A stretch of DNA of 64,000 nucleotides from Bacteroidota bacterium (GCA_029262835.1 JAJCYQ010000013.1:1-64000), one strand, 5' to 3'; shown: positions 35,215 to 44,618, counted from the first letter of the stretch. The notes: generated by a model from the letters alone, not told the origin. Translations and numbers: made by a program.

Positions 35215-37989
35215 CTACGGATGGCCTCTCCGATGGTTGCGGCCGGCCCATGCCACGAGTTCCGCCTCCGTCCACTTCATGCGGCCCTCGGGCAGCGCGG
35301 GCTCCTCGTACATGGCATCGGGAATCATGTAGCCAGGCAGCGAGGCACGCAAACGCTTGCGGAGATCAGCAGCCCTTTCCGGGCGTGCATCATGAACGGC
35401 GCGCCCGGTCTGGATGAATGCCACCGGGCGGAATCCGAACTCCGGGTGCGGAATACCCACCACGCGCGCGCGCTCCACCTCCGGCAGCGCCACGAGCGCC
35501 TGCTCAATGACGGCCGGATCTATGTTCTCGCCGCCAGAAATGAATACCCGGTCCAGGCGCCCGGTCACCACGACCCGGCCTTCGTCATCCAGATATCCGG
35601 CGTCGGAGGTCGTGAGGGCGTCGTGGGCGCGGGCTGCCCACGGCGAGTGCACCTCGAGGCGCATCCCCGCGCCGCTGCAGGCAGCCTCCGGGCCCTGGTC
35701 CAGCAGCTCCGAGCCTTGGCTCGGCAGCTCCGGGCCTTGGTCCGGCAGCTCCGGGCCTTGGTTCGGCAGCTCCGGGCCTTGGTCCGGCGGCTTGGGACTC
35801 GAGGATGCCTTCTGGTCAGGCGGAACCTGACGCACGCGGATGCCTGGAAGGGGCCGTCCGGCGTGGACGCGATCGCAGGCGCGCACGTCGTCCTCTGTCC
35901 ACACGTCGCTGCAGGAGATCATGGAACCAGCCTCCGTCATGCCCCACGTGGTCCGGACGGGAATTCCGGCGCGTACGGCCCGCTCCAGCAGGGGGAGCGG
36001 AACAGGGCCACCTCCGACGAGCACGCAGCGCAGCGCGCCCGCGTGACGCGAGAACAATGACGAGGCGGATGCTGCGGTCGGAGCAGAGCCTGGCGGCGCC
36101 AACACGCGGTCGAGCTGCGTTGGCACGAGCGAATGGTGCGTGGCAACGAACGAGGGATGCGTGGTCGCGAGCGAAGTCCCCGATTCCACGACGACACGTC
36201 CCCCAGCTACCGCGCACCGGACCGGAATGGAGAGCCCGCCGACGTGCCACGGGGGCAGCGACCAGGCCCAGGCATCCGACGACGTGAAATCCGTCCGCTC
36301 GTTCACGGCAGCGGCGTGCCCCAGCATGCGTGCCCAGTCGATTGTGACAATGCTCGGCGCGCCCGTAGACCCGGACGTGGCGACCAGCACGGCTCCTCCC
36401 GCCCGCATGTGCCCCGTAATGAAGGGCGCATGTGCAAGCGCCGTGTTTTTGTAGGCGTGCCCGGCGGTGTCGGGTGAATGCTTGGCGGTATCAGGTGAAT
36501 GCTCAGTGGTGTCGGGTAGATGCTCGGCCGCATTGCCCACCCATACGGCGCCGGCGCTGGCTACCAGTTCGTCGCGTGCAGAGTCGGGGAGGCGGCTGCT
36601 GACTGGAAGCAGGTGCCGCCCGAGGCGCATGACGGCAAAAAGCACGGCAAGAAACGTGGCGGTGCGATCGGCGGGGACGGCGATGGCTGCACGGGCTGGA
36701 AAATCCTGTCGGGCAAGGTGTGTTGTAATTGCCGAGACACGCGCATGCAGATCGCCATACGTGATGGCTTCATGCGTGTCGTTGATGCCAGGAATGAGCA
36801 TGGCCGTACGGCGCGGATAGCAGGAGGCCATGAACGCTACGGGGCAAACGGCCGGTACGGGGCACATGGCCGAGACGGAATGTGCGGACGCGACCGGCCA
36901 TGTGGGCATTGTCATCTGATGCGGCATGAGAGGCTCGGTCCCGAAACCCGCAGCCTCGTCTGGCCACAGCCTGGCAATGGTCTTGAGGCCAGCCATACCG
37001 ACGCCCGATTCCCAGGCCGACGACCAGACCACACGGCGCCGCGATACCCGTGCCGCTTCAAGCGTATCCAGAACCTCGGTCAGGCCGCCGTGCAATGAGG
37101 GCTTGATGACCCAGACGTCCGCCCAGTGCGCTTCACCGAGCGCCCAGCCAGCCTCGCGCAGCGATTCATCGGCCGCGAGCGCTATCGGTGGCTCGGCCTC
37201 AAGGGCGGCGGCAAGGTCGGCAGGCGGCGGCTCGCCGGCCGGCAGGGGTTCTTCTATGAAATCGATGGCGCGCCGGTCCTCGCCAAGGCTCTCGAGCAGG
37301 CGCAAAAGGCCGGCCGGCGAGCCGCCGCGATTGGCATCGAGCCGGATCCGGATGCCTGGCTGCGCTGCCACAAGACGCCTGATGCGCGCCGCCTCCCCTT
37401 CGCCCCGTCCTATTTTCAGTTTCACGACGTGGGGGTTCCGGGCGCCGTTGGCTCCGGCAGGCGGAGCGGCAGAGAGCGGAGCGGTCGAGGCGTCGGAGGA
37501 CGAAACGGTCGAGGCGTCGGAGAGCGGCGCATCTCCCCGCAGGACAAGCCCGGCAACAGGCACCTCCACGTCCGGCCGTGCGCCGAGCCATGTGCCCAGT
37601 GCCTGACCAGCCTCGCGTGCGGCGAGTTTGGCCAGCAGCAGTTCTACGCCCCATCGCAGGGAAGGGGCATCCGGGAATGCGCTCCGGCTGCGCGGGAGGT
37701 CGCCGGGGGTCGCCGGCAGATCTTCCGCCTGCTTTCGAAGCCAATCGAGGGCCGCAGGGAGGAGCGCGCACACGTGCTCCATGGTGTCCATTCCATAGCC
37801 ATCGAGCGGCGCCACCTCGGCCCAGAGGGTGTTTTCAGCATTCATCAGGACCGGGCGGGCAACGAGATCGCGCGGCCCGGCGCTCTCGGGCAGGACACAT
37901 GCGCACAGATAGGCACCTTCCCGCACCCAGGATCCCATGTCGATTCCCCAGGTCCAGGCGGAAAACTGGATGTATTCGGCGCGGTGCAT
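35215..37989 (-). CDS. menC-menE: Fused o-succinylbenzoate synthase / o-succinylbenzoate-CoA ligase (MenC-MenE)
   Basis: A 924-residue bifunctional protein for two consecutive menaquinone steps. The N-terminal half (about 1-360) is an enolase-superfamily MenC: VVKLKIGRG (catalytic Lys), RLDANRG, FIEEPL, ADES and VIKPSLHGG. The C-terminal half (about 390-924) is an AMP-forming ligase: LVATSGSTGAPS (P-loop), TTWGMTEAGS, TSDAGYLDDEGRVVVTGRLD and a C-terminal Lys in GRMKWTE. Both active sites look complete. The ligase carries two low-complexity insertions: PDT repeats near the start and an about five-unit GPELPDQ repeat before the hinge. It lies between menA and the small membrane gene. Confidence 0.9.
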   Translation of the reverse strand: MHRAEYIQFSAWTWGIDMGSWVREGAYLCACVLPESAGPRDLVARPVLMNAENTLWAEVAPLDGYGMDTMEHVCALLPAALDWLRKQAEDLPATPGDLPRSRSAFPDAPSLRWGVELLLAKLAAREAGQALGTWLGARPDVEVPVAGLVLRGDAPLSDASTVSSSDASTAPLSAAPPAGANGARNPHVVKLKIGRGEGEAARIRRLVAAQPGIRIRLDANRGGSPAGLLRLLESLGEDRRAIDFIEEPLPAGEPPPADLAAALEAEPPIALAADESLREAGWALGEAHWADVWVIKPSLHGGLTEVLDTLEAARVSRRRVVWSSAWESGVGMAGLKTIARLWPDEAAGFGTEPLMPHQMTMPTWPVASAHSVSAMCPVPAVCPVAFMASCYPRRTAMLIPGINDTHEAITYGDLHARVSAITTHLARQDFPARAAIAVPADRTATFLAVLFAVMRLGRHLLPVSSRLPDSARDELVASAGAVWVGNAAEHLPDTTEHSPDTAKHSPDTAGHAYKNTALAHAPFITGHMRAGGAVLVATSGSTGAPSIVTIDWARMLGHAAAVNERTDFTSSDAWAWSLPPWHVGGLSIPVRCAVAGGRVVVESGTSLATTHPSFVATHHSLVPTQLDRVLAPPGSAPTAASASSLFSRHAGALRCVLVGGGPVPLPLLERAVRAGIPVRTTWGMTEAGSMISCSDVWTEDDVRACDRVHAGRPLPGIRVRQVPPDQKASSSPKPPDQGPELPNQGPELPDQGPELPSQGSELLDQGPEAACSGAGMRLEVHSPWAARAHDALTTSDAGYLDDEGRVVVTGRLDRVFISGGENIDPAVIEQALVALPEVERARVVGIPHPEFGFRPVAFIQTGRAVHDARPERAADLRKRLRASLPGYMIPDAMYEEPALPEGRMKWTEAELVAWAGRNHRRGHP
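35681..35784 (-). repeat. 21-bp coding minisatellite (GPELPDQ) in menC-menE
   Basis: About five 21-bp units of the plus-strand form cggcagctccgggccttggtc, the outer ones more diverged. They encode repeated Gly-Pro-Glu-Leu-Pro-Asp/Asn/Ser-Gln in the MenE part, in a loop before the conserved GRLD hinge. Confidence 0.88.
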
Positions 37990-38007
37990 ATGCGTATCAG
38001 TCGCCCC

Positions 38008-38883
38008 TCATGCCAGATACCCCACAGAGAACAACAGGCAGTACGCGACGAGCAGCCCGGCCGTGCGGCCGAGCAGCGGGTTGAGTGATCGGGGCGTGGC
38101 AGGGTCTGCTCCGCGCAGCAGCCGCCAGGGAGCCGAGGCCAGCGGGGCGGCCGCGAGCGTGAGGAGGACGAGCGGAGGCGCGGCGCCAGAGAGCACCAAC
38201 AGGATGGGCACCAGGAAGGCGCCCGCCAGGCACAGGCCATAGAGGCGAATGCCGCGCTCGCGACCGAGGCGCACTACGAGCGTCCGCTTGCCCGCCGCGC
38301 GGTCCTCGGCCACATCGCGGATATTGTTGACGAGCAGAATGGCCATGGACAGCAGCCCGGGGCCGAGTCCCGCCACAGCAGCGACCGGTGAAAACGTGAG
38401 CGCCTGCACGAAATGCGTTCCGGCAACGGCAACCGGACCAAAAAAAACGAGTACGAACAGGTCGGCAATGCCGAGATAAGCCAGCGAACGCGTGCCGCCC
38501 GTATAGGCCAGCGCGCTGGCAATCGACGCAGCGCCGACGACGACGATGGGCCATCCTCCCCGCCACATGAGCCAGGCGCCGAAGGCGACAGCCGCGGCGA
38601 GCGCCACGTACACGGCGCGCCGCATGGCCGTGGGCGTAATCAGGCCCGCCGCTACCAGTCGCCGTGGACCCAGCCGGTCCGGCCCATCGGCTCCTTTCTC
38701 AAAGTCCGCCACGTCATTGTGGAAGTTGGTCGCCACCTGGATGCTCATGGCAGCCAGCAGCGCCAGAAGAGCGCTCAGCGCGTGAAACGCTCCATCACCG
38801 TATGCCATGGCCGACCCCAACAATACAGGTGCTGCAGCGGCCGGAAGCGTCTTCGGGCGCGCTGCCTCCACGTAGCGCATCAT
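38008..38883 (-). CDS. menA: 1,4-dihydroxy-2-naphthoate polyprenyltransferase
   Basis: UbiA-family membrane enzyme that attaches the isoprenoid tail. The first Asp-rich motif is NFHNDVADFEKGADGPDR, the second VNNIRDVAEDRAAGKRTL. About eight membrane helices in 291 residues. The track ORF runs upstream into menB; the ATG at 38883 (MMRYVEAARPKT) is chosen because the family starts here. It begins two bases after the menB stop; a GTG at 38889 would overlap it. Confidence 0.94.
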   Translation of the reverse strand: MMRYVEAARPKTLPAAAAPVLLGSAMAYGDGAFHALSALLALLAAMSIQVATNFHNDVADFEKGADGPDRLGPRRLVAAGLITPTAMRRAVYVALAAAVAFGAWLMWRGGWPIVVVGAASIASALAYTGGTRSLAYLGIADLFVLVFFGPVAVAGTHFVQALTFSPVAAVAGLGPGLLSMAILLVNNIRDVAEDRAAGKRTLVVRLGRERGIRLYGLCLAGAFLVPILLVLSGAAPPLVLLTLAAAPLASAPWRLLRGADPATPRSLNPLLGRTAGLLVAYCLLFSVGYLA

Positions 38884-38885
38884 GC

Positions 38886-39710
38886 TCACGGCCGGTACGG
38901 AAACTTTGAAAAGTCCGGGTCGCGCTTTTCCTGGAAGGCGTTGCGTCCTTCCTGGCCCTCTTCGGTCTGGTAAAACAGGAGCGTGGCGTTGCCGGCGAGT
39001 TCCTGCAGCCCGGCCTGCCCGTCGCAGTCCGCATTCAATCCGGCCTTCAGACAGCGGATGGCCATCTGCGAGTTGGCCAGGATTTCGCGGCACCACTGGA
39101 TGGTCTCCTCCTCCAGCTTGTCGAATGGAACGACGGTGTTGACGAGCCCCATTTGGAGCGCCTGCTCGGCGTCGTATGGGCGGCACAGGAACCAGATTTC
39201 ACGGGCCTTTTTCTGTCCCACGATGCGGGCCAGGTAGCTGGCCCCATACCCGCCGTCGAACGATCCGACGCGGGGACCGGTCTGCATGAACCGGGCATTT
39301 TCGGCAGCGATGGTCAGATCGCACATGACGTGCAGCACATGCCCCCCTCCCACGGCCCACCCGGCGACCATGGCACTGACCGGCTTTGGGCACGTACGGA
39401 TTTCGCGCTGGAAATCGAGCACGTTGAGCCGCATGACGCCCGTTCCTTCCTCGACGTAGCCGGAATCGCCCCGGATTTTCTGGTCGCCACCCGAGCAGAA
39501 GGCGTCGGGGCCCTCGCCCGTCAGGATGATGACGCCGATATGATGGTCGTCTCGGGCATCCTGGAGCGCCTGCCGCATTTCCGATACCGTTTTGGGACGG
39601 AATGCGTTACGGACGTGCGGCCTGTTAATGGTAATTTTGGCGATGCCCTCGGCTTTTTCAAACCGGATATCTTCCCACGTACCGACGGGGTTCCACTGGA
39701 CTGTTGACAT
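38886..39710 (-). CDS. menB: 1,4-dihydroxy-2-naphthoyl-CoA synthase
   Basis: Crotonase-fold enzyme that closes the naphthoquinol ring. Characteristic segments: [30 protein letters not shown], the oxyanion region [35 protein letters not shown], and the C-terminal [17 protein letters not shown]. The 274-residue length is normal. The gene sits three bases after menH and just before menA. Confidence 0.97.
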   Translation of the reverse strand: MSTVQWNPVGTWEDIRFEKAEGIAKITINRPHVRNAFRPKTVSEMRQALQDARDDHHIGVIILTGEGPDAFCSGGDQKIRGDSGYVEEGTGVMRLNVLDFQREIRTCPKPVSAMVAGWAVGGGHVLHVMCDLTIAAENARFMQTGPRVGSFDGGYGASYLARIVGQKKAREIWFLCRPYDAEQALQMGLVNTVVPFDKLEEETIQWCREILANSQMAIRCLKAGLNADCDGQAGLQELAGNATLLFYQTEEGQEGRNAFQEKRDPDFSKFPYRP

Positions 39711-39713
39711 GAC

Positions 39714-40613
39714 TCAGGAAAGGCAGGTTGTAACGAATTGTTGGAGTGCCAGAAGATACGTGTCCGGCTGGTCCCTGTGAACGGTATGACCAGCATCGGG
39801 TACGTTCACATGGCGCAACCCGGGGCAGCGCCCTGCGAGTCGCTGTCCGACGCGCGTGTAGCGCTCATCGTCGGCGCCGGACACGTACCAGGCGCGGGGG
39901 CCGAAGCGCGCGCATACCGGCCACATGTCCGGCTGTGTAGACAGGGAAAACGCGCGAAGGGCAGCGGCAAGAGGCTCCGCGTGGGGGCCAGCGTCAGGGG
40001 CAAGTTTCTGCGCAATCCGGTCCTCCATGTCGCGCGGCGGCTGTCCATTCTGCTGGAAGACCGGCTGCCGGTACCACGCCTCGAGGAATGCGCGGAATTC
40101 CGCCTTCGTCCCCGCCTCCTGGAGCCGACGGGCGACATCCGTGTCGTGTCGCGCGCGAACGCGCCGCTCGGCGCCATCGACGAGGCCCGGGTGAGCAGAC
40201 TCCAGAAACAGGCCGTGCACGGCAGACGGATGCTGGTGGGCCATGGCGAGCGCCACGCGCCCTCCCAGGGAATAACCGGCGACCAGGACGCGAGGAAGCG
40301 GCGCCGTTTGCGCCGCAGCCTGCGCGGCACTGCGCGGCCCGTGTTGCAAAACACCACGCACGTCATTGTGCGAAGCGCTCCAGACTGCGTTCTGCACCGC
40401 GTCCCACACAAACGAGGCCGCGTAAGCAAGCGAAATCGGAGGGACATGCACCGCGGATCCGTGACCCGGTAAATCCGGCAGCAGCACACGAAGACCTGCC
40501 TGCCGGGCAACAGCCCGCGCGGGCCCCTCCAGATCCCGGCCGCACCCCATGAAACCGTGCAGCATGACGAGTATCGGCGCCTGGTCGTCGGCCCCTCCGG
40601 GAGCGCATGTCAT
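39714..40613 (-). CDS. menH: SHCHC synthase-like alpha/beta hydrolase MenH
   Basis: Removes pyruvate from the MenD product to give SHCHC. Nucleophile elbow VAGYSLGGRVALA, oxyanion MLHGFMGCGRDL, PDLPGHG, and a final His in DAGHTVHRDQP. These match MenH (GFxG, GYSxGGR). The 299-residue protein is longer than E. coli MenH (252), mainly because of an Ala/Gln-rich stretch around residues 80-105. It overlaps the menD stop by four bases (ATGA). Confidence 0.9.
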   Translation of the reverse strand: MTCAPGGADDQAPILVMLHGFMGCGRDLEGPARAVARQAGLRVLLPDLPGHGSAVHVPPISLAYAASFVWDAVQNAVWSASHNDVRGVLQHGPRSAAQAAAQTAPLPRVLVAGYSLGGRVALAMAHQHPSAVHGLFLESAHPGLVDGAERRVRARHDTDVARRLQEAGTKAEFRAFLEAWYRQPVFQQNGQPPRDMEDRIAQKLAPDAGPHAEPLAAALRAFSLSTQPDMWPVCARFGPRAWYVSGADDERYTRVGQRLAGRCPGLRHVNVPDAGHTVHRDQPDTYLLALQQFVTTCLS

Positions 40614-42466
40614 GTCAGAGGAACGGCCGCTCGGAGCGCGCGGGTCACGCTCGCCAGCAGTTGTTTCTGCCGGTCAATGGTTGTTTCGCGCTGCGTGCGC
40701 ACCTCAACAAGAATACCGCCGTCGGCTGCCATGCCGCGCCGAACGGCCTCGGCGACACCAGACAGGGACGCCGGAGCTTCGTACGAGAGGCCGAACATGT
40801 CCGCTGCTGCGCGGAACGAGAAGCCGTGCGGGGTTGCAAAGAGGGGCGTGAAGACGTCTTCGGCGGCGGCTACCGGAAGCCAGGAGAAAATGCCGCCGCC
40901 GTCGTTGTTGAGCACGACGATGGTCACATTGCGCGCCGCGGCCAGCGCGTTCAGGTCGTGGAGCAACGTAAGATCGCCCAGGAGGAGCACCGCGCGCGAC
41001 CCTGCCGCCTGCGCCGCGCCGATGGCTGTAGAGACCTGCCCGTCAATGCCGGACGCCCCGCGGTTGACAACAACCGCTTGCCTGGCGGGCATGGGTCCGG
41101 CAAAGGTATCGGCATGGCGGATGGGGAGACTGTTGCCAAGCACGAGAGGCTGGCGCGTCTCGCCCATGGCGTCAATCACGGTTCGCACGCAGGCCTGCTC
41201 GGTGAGTGGGGCGTGACCGGACGACGTGTCGCCGTGCGGCGCATCCAGAAGACCAGCAATGTGCTCCCGCGCCGCACGTTCAAGCGCGGCCCAGCGCGCC
41301 GCCCAGGACATATCGGCGGGTACGCGGAATGCAGGGGCCTCTTCAGCCAAGGCGGCCAGGAGCGTATGCGGAGACGCCGTGAATCGATGGGTCACGAGGT
41401 GTCCGGGGTCAATGCGCTGCGCGGCGTCATCGACGACCACGACGGCGCCCGGCCGGGTGGCTTCCAGGAACTGTTGCCAACGTTTCGACACGGGCGGGCG
41501 GCCGAGTTGCACGACCATGTCGGGCGCGAGCGCCGACCAGCGGTCCCTGTCGTGCAATATGGCATCGTAGTGGATCACCGGCGTACCGACGGCGCCCAGG
41601 TCAAGGGTGCGGTACTGGGAGGCGATATCGGCGAGCACGGGCCAGGCGGCAGGCGCCTGGTCCTCCTTCTGCGACTCCTTCTGCGACTCCTTCTGCGACT
41701 CCGCGCGCAGCTCGACGCGCCCATATACCGGCATGCGGCCCAGCAGCAGCAGTGGGCGGCGGCTGGCAGCGAGCAGCCCTTTGAGCACTTCCATGTTGGT
41801 GCCAGCGGCCGCACGACCGGTGGCGGCATCGGCGACGCTATCCGGCGAAACGAGCGTCGTCCACGGAGAAGAACCAGCCCGCCAGGCGGCCAGGGCGTCC
41901 GGCGCATCGGGCGGCGGCCGCTCAGCGTCACCATCAAAAAGCGGCTCGCGGAACATGCAGTTCAGGTGCACAGGGCCGTCGGCGCTGCGCCGAACCGCTT
42001 CAGCGACGGTCGTCAGCACAAAAGACGGCGCAATGGCGCGCGTGGGTACCGGCATGTCGAAAGACCAGACGACGTCCTCGCCGAAAATCCTGACCTGCCG
42101 GATGGTCTGGTTCGCCGACGTATCGCGCAGCTCTGGGGGGCGGTCGGCCGTGAGGAGGATCATGGGCAGGCGTTCGAGCCGGGCTTCGACCGCCGCCGGG
42201 TGCCCATTGGCGAGAGCCGTACCGGACGTCGTCAGCCACGCGGCAGCGCGCCCCGTCATGCGGGCGTGCCCAAGAGCCATGAACGCCGATCCCCGCTCGT
42301 CAAAATGCATATGCACGGTGGCGCGGGAATTACGACCCGCCGCGACAACAATCGGCGTGGAGCGGGATCCGGGAGATGCGAAGAATGTCGTCACACCGTG
42401 GCGCACGAGCTCCTCTACGAGCAGCCCCGCCCACATTTGCCCGATACCGTCTGATTCAGGTCGCAT
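40610..42466 (-). CDS. menD: SEPHCHC synthase MenD
   Basis: Thiamine-diphosphate enzyme joining 2-oxoglutarate and isochorismate, about 618 residues. Conserved parts: FFASPGSRSTP, HFDERGSAFMALGHA, TTSGTALANGHPAAVEA, TADRPPELRDTSANQTI, NRGASGIDGQVSTAIGAA and the diphosphate-binding GDLTLLHDLNAL...NNDGGGIFSWLP. The ATG at 42466 overlaps the menF stop by 11 bases; the longer track start is inside menF. A Ser-Gln-Lys-Glu repeat is inserted near residue 260. Confidence 0.95.
   Translation of the reverse strand: MRPESDGIGQMWAGLLVEELVRHGVTTFFASPGSRSTPIVVAAGRNSRATVHMHFDERGSAFMALGHARMTGRAAAWLTTSGTALANGHPAAVEARLERLPMILLTADRPPELRDTSANQTIRQVRIFGEDVVWSFDMPVPTRAIAPSFVLTTVAEAVRRSADGPVHLNCMFREPLFDGDAERPPPDAPDALAAWRAGSSPWTTLVSPDSVADAATGRAAAGTNMEVLKGLLAASRRPLLLLGRMPVYGRVELRAESQKESQKESQKEDQAPAAWPVLADIASQYRTLDLGAVGTPVIHYDAILHDRDRWSALAPDMVVQLGRPPVSKRWQQFLEATRPGAVVVVDDAAQRIDPGHLVTHRFTASPHTLLAALAEEAPAFRVPADMSWAARWAALERAAREHIAGLLDAPHGDTSSGHAPLTEQACVRTVIDAMGETRQPLVLGNSLPIRHADTFAGPMPARQAVVVNRGASGIDGQVSTAIGAAQAAGSRAVLLLGDLTLLHDLNALAAARNVTIVVLNNDGGGIFSWLPVAAAEDVFTPLFATPHGFSFRAAADMFGLSYEAPASLSGVAEAVRRGMAADGGILVEVRTQRETTIDRQKQLLASVTRALRAAVPLT
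41663..41702 (-). repeat. 12-bp coding repeat (SQKE) in menD
   Basis: Three perfect 12-bp units ctccttctgcga plus a partial fourth. Minus-strand translation gives ESQKESQKESQKED, between the second and third MenD domains. Confidence 0.9.
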
Positions 42467-43838
42467 CGCGGACCGATACCCCAAGGATCCGTGTAAAATC
42501 TGTGATTTTCTGTTCGATCTCGAGCCATTCGGCACCAGGCTCGGACCCATCTACAATACCTGCCCCGGAAAACAGGGTGAGTTGGCGTCCTTCCACCACC
42601 CCGCAGCGCAGGGCCACGGCAAATTCTGCAGAATCACGGCCAATCCAGCCGATGGGTCCCGCATACCAACCCCGGTCAAAGTCTTCGAGGCTGTCAATAA
42701 TATCGAGGGCATCGGCCGTCGGTGCGCCCCCCACAGCGGGTGTCGGGTGCAGCGAGCGCAGCAGATCCAGGTCTGAAACGCCCGGGCGGAGCGTGCCGGA
42801 GAGCCTCGAACAGAGGTGCCTACCGCCGGCCAGCCGCATCTCGGATGCGACCTCATCGACCGTGACATCTTCGCAATGGGATGCCAGCACGGCCCGGATA
42901 TACTCCCGCACGAACGCGTGCTCGCGCTGGTCCTTTTCACTCGCCAGGAGGGACTCCCGGTAGGCTTCGTCATCCTGGAAGGTGGTTCCCCGCGGCCGGG
43001 TACCGGCTACGGCTTCGGAAAACACCTCCCGGCCACGGCGGAAGAACAGCCGCTCGGGCGATGCGCCCATGAAGACGGCACCACTCGGCGATTCGACCAG
43101 GTAGTGGAAACAGTTTGGCGTGGAGTGCTGCAGCGTGGAGAGCAGCGAGGCGGCCTGGAGGTTCGCGGCAAATTGCACGTCAACCCGGCGGGCGAGCACG
43201 ACTTTCTGCAATATTTCCTGCGAAAAGGCGTCGAGCGACCATTTGATCTGCGTTTTCCAGCCTTCAAAGCCCGGGTTGTCGCTTCGGGACCGCGGCAGCG
43301 GAACCGATTCAAACGGGTCCGGGTCGGGCAGCACAATTTCGTCGACTTCGCGCAGCACCTCACGAAGGTCCTCACCGTCCTCGGGCAGCACCAGATTGCA
43401 GCACAGCAGCGTCTTGTGTCCTCTGCGATGCCATTCGAAGCGCGGCAGCACGAAGCGGTAGGCCGGAAACTCGAACCAGTCTGAGAGGCCATGCCGCGCC
43501 GCGTTGAAGCGCATGCCCCCATGAAACCGGAGTGCAGCACCCGGCCGGTGCAGGATGTTGTCCAGATCGCGCTCCACGCGGGACCAGTCCGGCATGCTCT
43601 CTCCTTCCACAACCATGGCCTCTCCGGTCATGGCCATCATGTCGTCGGCATGCCGGCCCCGCCAGTACATGCGAGGGCCCTGCTGGACATTCAGCCAGGC
43701 CAGTGGGTCGATGGATGGCACAGGCACTTCAACCCGTACCAGACGTTTTTCGCCTGGATCAAAGGCCTCATACTGCCTTTTGATGGCATGCTTGAGGCGG
43801 GTCGTGATGTCCGTAATATCGATCAGCGGCGATTCTAT
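42456..43838 (-). CDS. menF: Isochorismate synthase MenF (probable ATA start)
   Basis: Converts chorismate to isochorismate, the first menaquinone step. Core motifs: KVVLARRVDVQF, FMGASPERLF, AGTRPRG, FVREYIRAVLASHC, LHPTPAVGGAP and GPIGWIG...FAVALRCG. The ORF track begins at an internal GTG (43727), but coding sequence continues 37 codons further upstream (LIDITDITTRLKHAIKRQYE, EKRLVRVEVPVPSIDPLAWL), as MenF proteins normally do. In this extension there is no ATG, GTG or TTG. The best candidate is ATA at 43838, seven bases after GGAGG and about 33 bases after a plausible start site. That yields 460 residues, a normal MenF length. Confidence 0.88.
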   Translation of the reverse strand: MESPLIDITDITTRLKHAIKRQYEAFDPGEKRLVRVEVPVPSIDPLAWLNVQQGPRMYWRGRHADDMMAMTGEAMVVEGESMPDWSRVERDLDNILHRPGAALRFHGGMRFNAARHGLSDWFEFPAYRFVLPRFEWHRRGHKTLLCCNLVLPEDGEDLREVLREVDEIVLPDPDPFESVPLPRSRSDNPGFEGWKTQIKWSLDAFSQEILQKVVLARRVDVQFAANLQAASLLSTLQHSTPNCFHYLVESPSGAVFMGASPERLFFRRGREVFSEAVAGTRPRGTTFQDDEAYRESLLASEKDQREHAFVREYIRAVLASHCEDVTVDEVASEMRLAGGRHLCSRLSGTLRPGVSDLDLLRSLHPTPAVGGAPTADALDIIDSLEDFDRGWYAGPIGWIGRDSAEFAVALRCGVVEGRQLTLFSGAGIVDGSEPGAEWLEIEQKITDFTRILGVSVRDAT

Positions 43839-43877
43839 GAGGACGCCTCCGGAAGGATGGTGAACCTGTTGCGGCGC

Positions 43878-43908
43878 AATATACGAGTATCGGTGCGGTT
43901 CGATTCAA
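43878..43908 (-). promoter_or_regulatory. Candidate promoter of the men operon
   Basis: Minus strand TTGAAT, 19 bases, TATATT in the 139-base gap upstream of menF. Spacing is longer than ideal. A start near 43871 would give a leader of about 33 bases that includes the GGAGG site and the ATA codon. Confidence 0.4.
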
Positions 43909-43977
43909 CTCGGAGTGCATCGTTACGGAATCCATCGAAAACTCCGACCGCGGATTGTATCAGAGGCGTACCAGCGG

Positions 43978-44610
43978 TCACCGATCGCTTCCTGCCCGTC
44001 CGGATTTTCTGTAATTCCAGATGCGAAGCATGGAGGCCTCCATATCGGCGACCTCGTCCGTGTACGTTCCCTGCTGGAGGGCGTAGCGGATGATCAGATT
44101 GCGCAACGTGCGGTCGGGCGCTGGCAGGGTTCGCTTCATGCCGGGGGCCCGCCGGGCCAGTGGCCGCACCAGGGCGTCGACGACACCCCATCGCAGCAGA
44201 ATGAACCCTGCCAGCCCGGCGCCTGTGGCGCCGAGGCGCCCGTCTGCAGCCAGAAAGCTGAGCACGCCCACATAGGCCAATCCCTGGACGATGGGCTTCG
44301 ACAAATGCACAGCCAGACGGGCGCCGCCCGGCCGCACGAGGCCCGGCCCGAAGATGGCCAGAAACAGGTAGACGGCCAATGCCCCGAGCACAGCCTGCGC
44401 GGCCGAGGATGTGACCAGGAATACAAGCAGCATCCAGACGGCGGCGTGGGCCGGAAACCGCGCCCACGCGGAGGCTTCCCGAAGCAGGCGTTCCAGGCCC
44501 ATGCGCTCCACAACCTCCGGAGAAAACGCGTTCAGCAGTTCGTCGGTCGTGTGGAACCAGACACCTTCGGCCGTGAAAATGCCATGGGGCATGGAAACAT
44601 GATAGGCCAT
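43978..44610 (-). CDS. Membrane protein of unknown function, last gene of BMC/YbbR operon
   Basis: A 210-residue protein not recognised as a named family. Three or four hydrophobic helices lie between residues 50 and 145 (AAVWMLLVFLVTSSAAQAVLG, VYLFLAIFGPGLV, ...GAGLAGFILLRWGVVDAL); the N-terminus (FHTTDELLNAFSPEVVERMG) and basic C-terminus are polar. It starts eight bases after the ybbR stop, so it shares the transcript of the two BMC shell genes. A Yip1-like membrane domain is one possibility. Confidence 0.72.
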   Translation of the reverse strand: MAYHVSMPHGIFTAEGVWFHTTDELLNAFSPEVVERMGLERLLREASAWARFPAHAAVWMLLVFLVTSSAAQAVLGALAVYLFLAIFGPGLVRPGGARLAVHLSKPIVQGLAYVGVLSFLAADGRLGATGAGLAGFILLRWGVVDALVRPLARRAPGMKRTLPAPDRTLRNLIIRYALQQGTYTDEVADMEASMLRIWNYRKSGRAGSDR

Positions 44611-44618
44611 GGTCAGAA

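Noticed and set aside
40607-42454. 615-aa plus-strand ORF opposite menD
   Set aside because: Antisense to menD, which has all family motifs; no independent evidence.
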